The position numbers and the translations under genes were made by a program. Below, in pieces: positions 31,682 to 40,035 of a stretch of DNA of 64,000 nucleotides. This DNA comes from Pseudomonadota bacterium. GTDB taxonomy: Bacteria; Pseudomonadota; Alphaproteobacteria; Rhizobiales; Devosiaceae. The stretch covers positions 186,001 to 250,000 of the forward strand of contig JAEWLC010000025.1 in the NCBI GenBank assembly GCA_023393475.1, read 5' to 3'. Numbering within the stretch: the stretch's first letter is position 1; the number at the start of each line of letters is the position of its first letter. Under the pieces are notes generated by a model. It worked only from the letters and a program-made list of their open reading frames with translations. It was not told the DNA's origin and did no database searches.

Positions 31682-32944
31682 TCAGGCGGAAGTGGCGCTT
31701 TCCGCGGCGCGGGCCAGGAGCAGTTCACGCTCGCGCTGGTTGCGCGTGAGTCCGGCGGCGCGCTCGAACTCGACCCGCGCTTCGTCATGGCGCCCCAGCT
31801 TTGCGAGGAAATCGCCGCGCACGCTGGGGAGGAGATGGTAGGCCTTGAGAGCCGGCGCCTCGGCAACGGTATCCAGAATCGCCAACCCGTCGGACGGGCC
31901 GAACGCCATGGAATGGGCCACGGCGCGATTGAGCTCGACGACCGGATTCGGCGTCGTCGCCGACAGGATGTCGTAGAGCGCGGCGATCCTGCTCCAGTCG
32001 GTGTCCTCGCCCTTGCGCGCACGGGCGTGGCAGGCGGCGATTGACGCCTGGAGGACGTATGGGCCGCGACCGCCAAGAGTCTCGGCCAGCTCCAGCGCTG
32101 CGAGGCCGCGCCTGATCAGCAGCTGGTCCCAGAGGCCCCGATTCTGGTCGAGCAGGAGGATGGGGCTGCCGTCGGGAGCGGTGCGAGCCCTGAGGCGCGA
32201 GGCCTGTATCTCCATCAGCGCGACCAGCCCGTGCACTTCGGCGTCCCCCGGCGCGAGTCCGGCAAGGATCCTGCCAAGACGGGTGGCTTCCTCGCAGAGC
32301 GCGGGGCGAGTCCAGTCGTCGCCGGCGGTAGCGGAATAGCCCTCGTTGAAGATGAGGTAGAGCACCTCGAGGACCGAGCCCAGGCGGGCAGCCCGCTCCT
32401 CGGCGCGGGGCACTTCGAAGGGGAGGCCGGCCTCAGCGAGGTTCTTCTTGGCTCGCACGATACGCTGCGCGACCGTCGCCTCCGGGACGAGGAAAGCGCG
32501 CGCGATCTCATCGGTGGTCAGGCCGCCGAGCAGGCGCAGGGTCAGCGCAACGCGCGACTCGGCCGAGATGGCCGGGTGGCAGGAGGTAAAGATGAGTTTC
32601 AGCAGGTCATCGCCCACGTCGTCGTCGAGCGGCGTATCGAGGTCGGGCGCCGTGGACTCGATCTCGCGCAGGTCGTGGCCCAGCTCGTCGAGCTTACGCG
32701 CGGCCATCTTGTTGCGCCGGAAATAGTCGATGGCACGGCGCTTGGCCGTCTGCATGAGCCAGGCGCCCGGGTTGTGCGGCACCCCGCTGTCCGGCCAGTG
32801 CTTCAGGGCGACCAGCAGCGCGTCCTGCGCCAGTTCCTCGGCGAGCCCGACGTCGCGGACGATCCGGGTCAGCCCCGCGATCACCTTCGCCTGTTCGAGC
32901 CGGAACACCGCCTCGATGGCACGCTGAGTTTCCCGTTCGGTCAT
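31682..32944 (-). CDS. ECF42-type RNA polymerase sigma factor
   Basis: 420 residues. Sigma-2 (about 15-80, with AEELAQDALLVALKHWP and RAIDYFRR) and sigma-4 (about 120-170, with LLGGLTTDEIARAFLVPEATVAQ) are followed by a long helical C-terminal extension (about 185-420). That extension is diagnostic of the ECF42 group, which has no anti-sigma factor. The extension is thought to act as the sensor or regulator. The two upstream YciI/DGPF genes are the known companions of ECF42. Confidence 0.9.
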   Translation of the reverse strand: MTERETQRAIEAVFRLEQAKVIAGLTRIVRDVGLAEELAQDALLVALKHWPDSGVPHNPGAWLMQTAKRRAIDYFRRNKMAARKLDELGHDLREIESTAPDLDTPLDDDVGDDLLKLIFTSCHPAISAESRVALTLRLLGGLTTDEIARAFLVPEATVAQRIVRAKKNLAEAGLPFEVPRAEERAARLGSVLEVLYLIFNEGYSATAGDDWTRPALCEEATRLGRILAGLAPGDAEVHGLVALMEIQASRLRARTAPDGSPILLLDQNRGLWDQLLIRRGLAALELAETLGGRGPYVLQASIAACHARARKGEDTDWSRIAALYDILSATTPNPVVELNRAVAHSMAFGPSDGLAILDTVAEAPALKAYHLLPSVRGDFLAKLGRHDEARVEFERAAGLTRNQRERELLLARAAESATSA

Positions 32945-32986
32945 GGCGGCGGATCAGACCAAATCCGATCCGCCGCGGCAACCCGC

Positions 32987-33415
32987 TCATTTGCCGGCGT
33001 TCTCGCCGAGGCGCATCGCCGCCTCACGCTCGATCAGCTCGGGCGTCATCGCATCGCCGAAGTCCTCGGCCGTGGCGACCTGGCGCAGCTCGAGCTCGAC
33101 ATTGCCGTTGCCATCCTCGGGCGGCCACTGCTTCATCCAGGCGATCGCTTCTTCGCGGGATGCGACCTCGATCATGGTGTAGCCGGCGATCAGCTCCTTG
33201 GCCTCGGCGAAGGGGCCGTCGGTGATGGTCGGCTTGCCGCCCGAGAACTTGATCCGCGCGCCCCGGGCGCTGGCGAGGAGGCCGTCGCCGCCGACGAGGA
33301 CGCCGGCCTGGCTGAGCTTCTCATTGTAGCTGGTCATCGCCTCGATCAGCTCGGTCGAGGGCATGATTTCAGCCTCAGTCTCAGCGTCGGCCTTGCGGAT
33401 GATCATGAAGCGCAT
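32987..33415 (-). CDS. YciI/DGPF family protein 1
   Basis: 142 residues starting MRFMIIRKADAETEAE from ATG 33415. It has the family signature ITDGPFAEAKELIAGY and a ferredoxin-like fold. DGPF proteins are targets and partners of ECF42 sigma factors, and their biochemical role is open. It lies 42 bases upstream of the sigma gene and 13 bases after the second copy. Confidence 0.9.
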   Translation of the reverse strand: MRFMIIRKADAETEAEIMPSTELIEAMTSYNEKLSQAGVLVGGDGLLASARGARIKFSGGKPTITDGPFAEAKELIAGYTMIEVASREEAIAWMKQWPPEDGNGNVELELRQVATAEDFGDAMTPELIEREAAMRLGENAGK

Positions 33416-33428
33416 GGGCGCGTGCTCC

Positions 33429-33854
33429 TCAGTTGGTGATGGGTTTCTGGTTGGCGTCGCGCCAGGCCTGCTCTTTGGCGACTTCCTCGGCGGGCACGAC
33501 GTCGGCGAAGTCGGCCGCTTCGAAGACGCGACGCAGCTCGATCGTGGTGCCGCCATCAAAGGGCGCGCGCTTCACCCATTCGAGCGCCTCATCCTTCGAC
33601 TTGGCGGTGATCACCCAGAAGCCCGCGATCAGTTCCTTGGCTTCGGCGAACGGGCCATCGACGACCTTGCGATCCTTGCCGTTGAAGGTGACGCGGGCGC
33701 CTTCGCTCGAGGGATGGAGGCCCTCCGCGGTGAGCAGCACACCGGCATTGATCAGTTCTTCGTTGAACTTGCCCATCGCCTCGAATTCGGACGGGTCGGG
33801 CATTGCGCCGGCTTCGCTGTTGGCATCGGCCTTGACGATGATCATGAAACGCAT
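33429..33854 (-). CDS. YciI/DGPF family protein 2
   Basis: 141 residues, a clear paralog of its neighbour: it starts MRFMIIVKADANSEAG and carries VVDGPFAEAKELIAGF. It is probably the first gene of a three-gene transcript (DGPF2, DGPF1, ECF42), so its promoter is where the sigma factor's own recognition site should be sought. Confidence 0.9.
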   Translation of the reverse strand: MRFMIIVKADANSEAGAMPDPSEFEAMGKFNEELINAGVLLTAEGLHPSSEGARVTFNGKDRKVVDGPFAEAKELIAGFWVITAKSKDEALEWVKRAPFDGGTTIELRRVFEAADFADVVPAEEVAKEQAWRDANQKPITN

Positions 33855-33957
33855 GGTCGTTCTCCAGTTGTCACGCAGGCCGGATCTTCGGCTGCTTCAA
33901 TGACACAACGAACGGGCCAGCGATGGATCGACACGCGGCGTGAGATTTTTCTTGAGG

Positions 33958-34974
33958 TCAGTAGACCGTGGTCAGGACTTCGATTTCGCGGGCTGGACCA
34001 GACTGCACCTGGAACTCGCGGTTGTAGACCTGCTCGCCGCGCTTGGCCAAGACGAGGTAGTCCCCCTCCGCCAGCACGGTCGAGGGGAAGGCGCCAATGT
34101 TGGTGAAGACGGTCTGACCGTCGGCGGTCTTCACCGTCCAGTCGATGTCGGCGATAGCCTCGCCACCCGTCTCGCTGACGAGCTTGAACGAAACCTGCGC
34201 CGCCTTGTGGTAGAGGGTCGCGTCGGTGAGCTGGCCCGGCTCAACCCGCAGGTCGGCGCGGACGACGGCGTTCACGTCGCCGAAATAGGAGACGATGTGA
34301 TACGTGCCGCCGTTGAGCGTCACGATGTCGTTGGGGCTGAGGTTCTGCGCCACGAGGGTCCGGTCGGATTCGTCGCCCGACGTGTAGATATCGAAGCGCA
34401 GCAGGTTGATCGGGATCGGCACGTCGCCGGTCACTGCCGCGCTGAGTCGCATCGCGCCGGCGTCGAGCACGAGCTGCTTGCTGTTGTTGCCTTCGGCGAC
34501 GGTCAACGTCTCGGTGGTCTGGGCCCGGCCATAGGCGACGTGGACGACATAGTTGCCGGGCGTCAGCGCCAGGTGCGCCGTCGCATCGTCGGATTTCTGC
34601 GCGAGGATCAGGTCGCCCTGCGCATCGGTCCTCGTCTCGAACACGCGCCAGGTGACACCGTCGGGCAGGTCGCCGCTCTCCTCGGTGATCTTGGCGCTGA
34701 GCGTAACGGGCTGCGGCGTGGCATTGACCGAGGCAACTGCAGCCGCTGCGGCGGCGGCCTGCGCGGCGGCCTTCATCGCTTCCTTGGGGTCGACCTCGGG
34801 TGCGAGCGCCTCTTCGTCAGCTGGCGCTGCGGCCTCGGCGGCGGGCGTCGCGACGCCGGCAGGCATGCGGTCGGCACGGCGGGGCAGGGGCACCGGCGGA
34901 TCCTCTGCGATGACCGCCATCGGGGCGAGCATCGCCGCGATCACGAACATGCCGATCCAGTGCTTCAGTCTCAC
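33958..34974 (-). CDS. Exported protein with three beta-repeat domains
   Basis: 338 residues from GTG 34974, which has GGGGA nine bases upstream. A signal peptide (about 1-23, ending MAVIA) and an Ala/Pro-rich linker (about 30-88) precede three related beta-sandwich repeats at about 89-160, 175-246 and 260-326. Each ends with an L-x-G-x-Y-x-V turn (LTPGNYVV, LNGGTYHI, LAEGDYLV). It looks like a periplasmic or surface binding or structural protein. No family was recognised. Confidence 0.7.
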   Translation of the reverse strand: MRLKHWIGMFVIAAMLAPMAVIAEDPPVPLPRRADRMPAGVATPAAEAAAPADEEALAPEVDPKEAMKAAAQAAAAAAAVASVNATPQPVTLSAKITEESGDLPDGVTWRVFETRTDAQGDLILAQKSDDATAHLALTPGNYVVHVAYGRAQTTETLTVAEGNNSKQLVLDAGAMRLSAAVTGDVPIPINLLRFDIYTSGDESDRTLVAQNLSPNDIVTLNGGTYHIVSYFGDVNAVVRADLRVEPGQLTDATLYHKAAQVSFKLVSETGGEAIADIDWTVKTADGQTVFTNIGAFPSTVLAEGDYLVLAKRGEQVYNREFQVQSGPAREIEVLTTVY

Positions 34975-35088
34975 CCGTCGTCCCCGCAAATGCGCCGGCC
35001 GACGCGTCGGCCTAAAGTCGACGCGTGCCTACGCTTGGAATAGGGAAAAGCTGTGTCATAAGGTCCCCACTCTCGCAAGGACCAGACC

Positions 35089-35667
35089 ATGCCCATCAAC
35101 GCCGCATTGCGTGACTATCTGAAGACCCGCCGCTCGGTCGGCATCGGCTTCCTGCAGGAACCGGGCCCGACGCCGGATCAGCTCCGCGAAATCCTGACCA
35201 TCGGGACGCGCGTGCCGGACCACGGCAAGTTCGAGCCCTGGCGCCTGATCGTCATCGAGGGCGACGCCCGCGCGAGGGCGGGAGAGAAGCTGGCCGAGAT
35301 CATGAAGCGCCGCCGTCCCGAGCTCGACGAAGCCGGGCTCGAAATCGAGCGCCGCCAGTTCCTGCCGGCACCGGTGACCGTGGGCGTGCTGCTGTCGCCC
35401 AAGCCGAATCCGAAGGCGCCGGAGATGGAACAGCTGCTGTCGGCCGGCAATGTCTGCTTCAACCTCTCGCACGCGGCCTTCGCGCTTGGCTTTGCGGCCA
35501 GCTGGACCAACCGCTGGTACGGCTTCGACCCGGAGGCCCAGACCATGCTCGGCGCGCGCGGCGGCGAGCGCTTCGTTGGCTTCGTGCATATCGGCACCCC
35601 GACCACGGTCATCGAGGACCGTGACCGCCCGAACATCGACCGCATCGCGACCTGGTGGGGCGAGTAA
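35089..35667 (+). CDS. Nitroreductase family protein (YdjA-like)
   Basis: 192 residues. FMN-binding features are the TRRSVG start, TRVPDHGKFEPWRLIVIEG and the C-terminal GERFVGFVHIG. The length and the PDHGKFEPW block match the small YdjA-type single-domain nitroreductases, which act as dimers and use NAD(P)H. The physiological substrate is unknown. AAGGACC lies upstream of the ATG. Confidence 0.9.
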   Translation: MPINAALRDYLKTRRSVGIGFLQEPGPTPDQLREILTIGTRVPDHGKFEPWRLIVIEGDARARAGEKLAEIMKRRRPELDEAGLEIERRQFLPAPVTVGVLLSPKPNPKAPEMEQLLSAGNVCFNLSHAAFALGFAASWTNRWYGFDPEAQTMLGARGGERFVGFVHIGTPTTVIEDRDRPNIDRIATWWGE

Positions 35668-35697
35668 GACTTCGTTAACCAGCGCCGGGCGATTGGT

Positions 35698-35712
35698 TAA
35701 CCGAACGTTAGC
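35698..35712. promoter_or_regulatory. Near-match to a CtrA site
   Basis: TTAA (35698-35701), seven bases, then TTAG (35709-35712) differs from TTAA-N7-TTAA at one base. It lies 19 bases before the transglycosylase start. A separate TTAACC sits about 20 bases earlier. The assignment is weak. Confidence 0.3.
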
Positions 35713-35731
35713 AACCGGACCCTTCGAGTCG

Positions 35732-36556
35732 ATGGGCGTGAAGCCGATATCGGTGCCGCAGCCACTCGCCTATGCCATCGACACGGCAGGGGCGAAGAGC
35801 GACGTCGACTTCGATTACCTGCTGCAGACGGCCATCCGCGAGAGCAGCCTCAAGCCGGACGCGAAGGCGTCGACGTCGAGCGCGACAGGGCTGTTCCAGT
35901 TCCTCGACAGCACCTGGCTTCAGGTGATGAAGCAGGAAGGCCCGCGGCTCGGCTACCAGCACTACTCCAATGCGATCCAGGTCGACCGGGGCGGGGACTA
36001 TTACATCGCCGACAAGAAGTTGAAGGCTGAAGTTCTCGCACTGCGTGAGGATCCGCAGGTGGCATCCGACCTCGCCGCGGCCTTCACCCGCAGCAACGGC
36101 GAATACCTGTTCGAGAAGTTCGGCCGCATGCCGAGCCCCGGAGAGCTGTACATCGCCCACTTCCTTGGGCCGCAGGGCGCGGAGAAGATGTTCACCGCCG
36201 GCCTGTCGAACCCCGACCAGATCGCGGCGAAGCTGTTTCCCAAGCAGGCCGAGGCCAACCGGGCGATCTTCTACGAGAACGGGCACGCCCGCACTATCCG
36301 CGAAGTCTACCGCTCGCTGGTGGCCAAGCACGACGGCCAGATCGATCCCGCCTTCTCCGCCCAGCAGATGGCGTCTCAGCCGGGCGGGAAGTGGCCGGAT
36401 GCCGCGCCGATTCCGTCCCGCTTCTCCACCGATGACATGTCGTTCACCTCGCTTTTTTCAAGCGAAGCCGGGGTGCAGGGCAGGGTGCTGTTGAGTCCCG
36501 CCGACGAGGCGCAGGGTGCGGCGCTGTTCACTCAGCTCTATGGCCAGGGCAAGTAG
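35732..36556 (+). CDS. Lytic transglycosylase (SLT) domain protein
   Basis: 274 residues from ATG 35732. The SLT domain (about 25-160) has the catalytic Glu in AIRESSLKP, then SSATGLFQFLDSTWLQV and YIAHFLGPQGAEKMF. No signal peptide is seen at this start, so export would need another route. Transglycosylases of this kind open peptidoglycan for flagella or secretion systems or during growth, and none of those genes are near. A CtrA-like site precedes it. Confidence 0.85.
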   Translation: MGVKPISVPQPLAYAIDTAGAKSDVDFDYLLQTAIRESSLKPDAKASTSSATGLFQFLDSTWLQVMKQEGPRLGYQHYSNAIQVDRGGDYYIADKKLKAEVLALREDPQVASDLAAAFTRSNGEYLFEKFGRMPSPGELYIAHFLGPQGAEKMFTAGLSNPDQIAAKLFPKQAEANRAIFYENGHARTIREVYRSLVAKHDGQIDPAFSAQQMASQPGGKWPDAAPIPSRFSTDDMSFTSLFSSEAGVQGRVLLSPADEAQGAALFTQLYGQGK

Positions 36557-36638
36557 CTGGCCTAGCTGAACAATTATGGTGAACCGGTTATTAAGCCTTC
36601 CCCGGTAGCGTTTCTGTCGACGCCTGCCGGAGAGCTTG

Positions 36639-37847
36639 ATGGTTGCCTACCAGGATTTCGTCGCGCTGAGCCAGTCGCGTGACAGCGAAGAGCGGGGGCA
36701 GGCTGCCCATCTCGCGGCAATGGCGTACCTCAACCACTACGGCCCGGCCGACGAGCATGCCGCGCTTTACGCGGCGCTGATCGGCTTCCTCGATGATCCA
36801 TCGGTGCGCGTGCGCGGGGCGCTGGCCTATGGCCTGCTGCACGCCCTCGAAGCGCCGCGCCCGATCCTTCTCGCGCTGCTGCAGGATAGCGCGGTGATCG
36901 CGCGCGCCGTGGTGCAGTATTCACCTGCGCTCGTCGATGCCGACATCATGGGCGTCGTCCGCGACGGCGACGAGGCGATGCTGCTCGCAGTAGCGATGCG
37001 GGAACGGCTGACGCCGCGCCTTGTCGAGGCGCTTGTGGACCGGGGCGGGCGGCCGCTGGTGCTGGCGCTGCTTTCCCGGACGGGCGTACCTTTCACCCAG
37101 GACATGCTGCGGCGCATCACGAGCAACGAGGCGACGGACGACGCCGAACTGCGCGGCCTGCTGCTCGACCGGGACGATCTGCCCGCCGATGCACGGCTGG
37201 TGCTGGTGCAGGCCGTGGCGGCGGCGTTGCGGGCGACGAGGATTGTCAGCGGCGCCGTTGCCGCGTCGCGGCTTGACCGCCTGCTGCGCGATGCGACCGA
37301 CACGGCGCTGACCTCGATCGGCGAAAGCGAAGCCGCGGCGGGCAGGGCGCCCTACGCCGAAACGCTGGTCGATTCCGAGCGCGTATCCACCCGGGTGATG
37401 CTGCACGCCATCGTGCAGGGCCACGTTCTCTTCTTTGCCGACTGCGTCGCCAACCTGTCAGAAGTGCCTCGCCAGAAGGTGTTCACGCTACTCGAAAGTG
37501 GCAGCCGGGCGGCGCTCAACGCGCTGTTCACGCGCTGCGGCCTGTCCGCGCCGGTGCGCAACATGCTGGCGCGGCTGATCTTCCACGCCCGCGCCGCCAA
37601 CCTGGCCGACGACCTTGCGGCTAGGCATTTCGTGGTCACGGCGATGACCGAGGAACTGATCTTCGACCATCACGGCACCATTCCGCCCGAACTGGAAGAA
37701 GCCTTCGCCTATCTCAGCGAGCAGAACGTGATTCTCGCCCGCCGCGCCGCCCGCGGCGTGATGGCCGGTTTCGCCGGCAGGACGGATTCTGAGATGGATC
37801 TGCCGATGATCGAGCCGGAAGACCGGCTGGCGCTGCCCGCAGCCTAG
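36639..37847 (+). CDS. DUF2336 domain protein
   Basis: 402 residues from ATG 36639, with GGAGAG five bases upstream. It is entirely helical with HEAT-like repeats (DDPSVRVRGALAYGLLHAL; DSAVIARAVVQYSPAL), matching the DUF2336 family of alphaproteobacteria. The function is unknown. Its stop overlaps the convergent nadK stop by four bases. Confidence 0.85.
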   Translation: MVAYQDFVALSQSRDSEERGQAAHLAAMAYLNHYGPADEHAALYAALIGFLDDPSVRVRGALAYGLLHALEAPRPILLALLQDSAVIARAVVQYSPALVDADIMGVVRDGDEAMLLAVAMRERLTPRLVEALVDRGGRPLVLALLSRTGVPFTQDMLRRITSNEATDDAELRGLLLDRDDLPADARLVLVQAVAAALRATRIVSGAVAASRLDRLLRDATDTALTSIGESEAAAGRAPYAETLVDSERVSTRVMLHAIVQGHVLFFADCVANLSEVPRQKVFTLLESGSRAALNALFTRCGLSAPVRNMLARLIFHARAANLADDLAARHFVVTAMTEELIFDHHGTIPPELEEAFAYLSEQNVILARRAARGVMAGFAGRTDSEMDLPMIEPEDRLALPAA

Positions 37848-38617
37848 TACCTGAACTGCTCGGTGAGGACGCGCTCCTCGAGCCCCGTGCCGGGGTCGAA
37901 CAGCAGCGTAACCTTCTGAGTGCGGTCCTCGCGCACGGTGACTTCAACCACCCGCTGAAACTCGACATTGTCGGCGACGGCGCTGACCGGGCGCTTTTCG
38001 GCCTCGCGCGTACGGAAGGTGACTTCGGCGTGGTTGTTGAGAATCGCGCCGCGCCAGCGGCGGGGACGGAAGGGAGAGATCGGCGTGAGCGCCAGCAGCG
38101 GCGCGTCGATCGGCAGGATCGGGCCGTGAGCCGAGAGGTTGTAGGCGGTCGAACCGGCGGGCGTTGCCAGCAGGACGCCGTCGCAGATCAGCTCTTCGAG
38201 CCGGACGTGGCCATCGACAACGATTTGCACCTTCACCGCCTGATAGGTCATGCGGAACAGTGAGACTTCGTTGAGGGCGAGCGCGGAGTGCTCCGTGCCG
38301 TCTGCGAGGCGCACGCGCATCTGCAGCGGGTAGATGTCGGTGGGGATGGCCGCCTTGAGGCGCGCCGTCAGCCCCTCGGCAGTGAACTCGTTCATCAGGA
38401 AGCCGATGGTGCCGAAGTTCATGCCGTAGACAGGCACGCCCTTGCCTATCTTGCGATGGAGCGTCTGCAGCATCAGGCCGTCGCCGCCGAGTGCCACGAC
38501 GGTCCTGGCATTGTCGAAGCCGCAGTCGCCATAGAGTTGGCGCAGCATTTCAGCGGCGCGATCCGCCTCGGGCGTGCCGCTCGACACAAAGCTCACTCCC
38601 TCGATGGGCTCAGTCAC
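37844..38617 (-). CDS. nadK: NAD kinase
   Basis: 257 residues from GTG 38617, with AGGGGA upstream. It phosphorylates NAD to NADP using ATP. TVVALGGDGLML is the GGDG motif, YGMNFGTIGFLMNE and LICDGVLLATPAGSTAYNLSAHGPILP are the conserved NAD-binding segments. The length is typical of Rhizobiales. It is divergent from prfB, with a 115-base gap that must hold both promoters. Confidence 0.96.
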   Translation of the reverse strand: MTEPIEGVSFVSSGTPEADRAAEMLRQLYGDCGFDNARTVVALGGDGLMLQTLHRKIGKGVPVYGMNFGTIGFLMNEFTAEGLTARLKAAIPTDIYPLQMRVRLADGTEHSALALNEVSLFRMTYQAVKVQIVVDGHVRLEELICDGVLLATPAGSTAYNLSAHGPILPIDAPLLALTPISPFRPRRWRGAILNNHAEVTFRTREAEKRPVSAVADNVEFQRVVEVTVREDRTQKVTLLFDPGTGLEERVLTEQFRY

Positions 38618-38732
38618 GTCACGTCCCCTCACATGAGCCCGCTGCCTAGCATGCGTGGGTGACGCGGGGAAGAACGGGTTGATCCAGCCCTTAGTCTCAA
38701 CTACATGGGGCCTAACGAGTTTGAGGACTGAA

Positions 38733-39861
38733 ATGCGCGCCGAAATCACCAAGGTCATCGCTGAAATCGAGCAGGTCATAAGCCTGCTGAGGAGGCATCT
38801 TTGACTGGGATACAGCCCAGGCACGCCTAGACGATCTGAACGCACGCACCGAGCATCCCGACTTCTGGGCTGACCCCGAGAAGGCGCGCCCGCTCATGCA
38901 GAAGCGCGACGAACTGGACAGCCAGATCGCCGCCGTTCGCGCGCTCGAAGCCGCGATCCGCGATAACTCCGAACTCATCGAGATGGGTGAGGCCGAGAAC
39001 GACGCCGACGTCGTCAAGGAGGCGGAGCAGGCTCTGCAGGACGCGCTGAAGGATGCGCGCTCGGCTCAGGTCGAGACGCTGCTCTCCGGCGAAGCCGACG
39101 GGAACGACTGCTATCTCGAAATCCACTCCGGCGCCGGCGGCACCGAGAGCCAGGACTGGGCCAACATCCTGCTGCGCATGTACACGCGATGGGCGGAGCG
39201 GCGGAAGTTTAAGATCGAGGTCATGGAAATGCATGACGGCGAAGAAGCCGGCATCAAGTCCGCGACCATTAAGGTGTCCGGTCACAACGCCTATGGCTGG
39301 CTGAAGACCGAGAGCGGCGTGCATCGCCTCGTCCGCATCTCGCCCTACGACAGCGCGGCCCGGCGGCATACGAGCTTTTCGAGCGCGTGGGTTTACCCGG
39401 TGGTCGATGACACCATCAACATCGAGATCAACGAGTCCGACCTGAAGGTCGACACCTACCGCTCGTCGGGCGCCGGCGGCCAGCACGTGAATACGACCGA
39501 CTCGGCCATCCGCATCACCCACATTCCAAGCGGCGTGGTGGTGGCGTGCCAGCAGGAGCGCAGCCAGCACAAGAACCGCGCGACGGCGATGCAGATGCTG
39601 AAGGCGCGGCTCTACGAGATCGAACTGCAGAAGCGTGAAGAGGCGGCCAACGCCGAATCCGCTGCCAAGACCGATGTTGGCTGGGGCCACCAGATCCGCA
39701 GCTACGTGCTGCAGCCGTATCAGATGGTGAAGGACCTGCGGACCGGCCACGAGACGTCGAACACCTCTGCGGTGCTGGACGGCGACCTCGATGACTTCAT
39801 GGAAGCGTCGTTGGCAGCCCGCGTCACCGGCTATGCCGATAAGGTCGCGGACGTCGACTAA
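38733..39861 (+). CDS. prfB: Peptide chain release factor 2 with programmed +1 frameshift
   Basis: The coding sequence is 38733-38801 joined to 38803-39861, giving 375 residues. The first 23 codons end at an in-frame TGA (38802-38804); reading continues after a +1 shift with DWDTAQARLDDLN. The GGQ motif is in SSGAGGQHVN, which triggers peptide release. The stop-recognition loop reads ISPYDSAARRHTSF, with SPY where E. coli RF2 has SPF. RF2 reads UGA and UAA, and it controls its own level through the frameshift. Confidence 0.96.
38790..38805 (+). promoter_or_regulatory. RF2 autoregulatory frameshift site
   Basis: AGGAGG (38790-38795) is an internal Shine-Dalgarno element, three bases before the slippery CTT, followed by TGA and C. 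The layout matches the classical AGGGGG-TAT-CTT-TGA-C site. Low RF2 makes the ribosome pause at TGA and slip by +1, which yields full-length RF2. Confidence 0.95.
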
Positions 39862-39866
39862 TAGAA

Positions 39867-39898
39867 GATCGGCCGGCAAGACCCTCCGCCGGCCGATC
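39867..39898. terminator. Hairpin after prfB
   Basis: GATCGGCCGGC and GCCGGCCGATC form a perfect 11-base stem around a ten-base loop, starting five bases past the prfB stop. No T-run follows, so it may work with Rho or protect the 3' end. Confidence 0.55.
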
Positions 39899-39981
39899 CA
39901 AGGTCCCTTTGGAAATCAGGATCATTGGCGCCTAGTGCCACCTTGGCGGCCAATACGTTGTCGCTAGCAAAACTCGGCAAC

Positions 39982-40012
39982 GAACGCATGATGCATTCGC
40001 ACTAGTGCGTTC
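39982..40012. repeat. Nested inverted repeat before the convergent stop
   Basis: GAACGCA pairs with TGCGTTC across 17 bases, and the right part also holds the perfect palindrome CGCACTAGTGCG. It lies 24 bases past the minus-strand stop at 40036 and may serve as that gene's terminator, though no T-run is seen. Confidence 0.4.
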
Positions 40013-40035
40013 CACATTCAGGAAGATGTGATCGG

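Noticed and set aside
38802..38804. In-frame TGA early in prfB as a sequencing error or pseudogene
   Set aside because: It sits in the exact RF2 frameshift context with internal SD, CTT and C after TGA, so it is regulatory.
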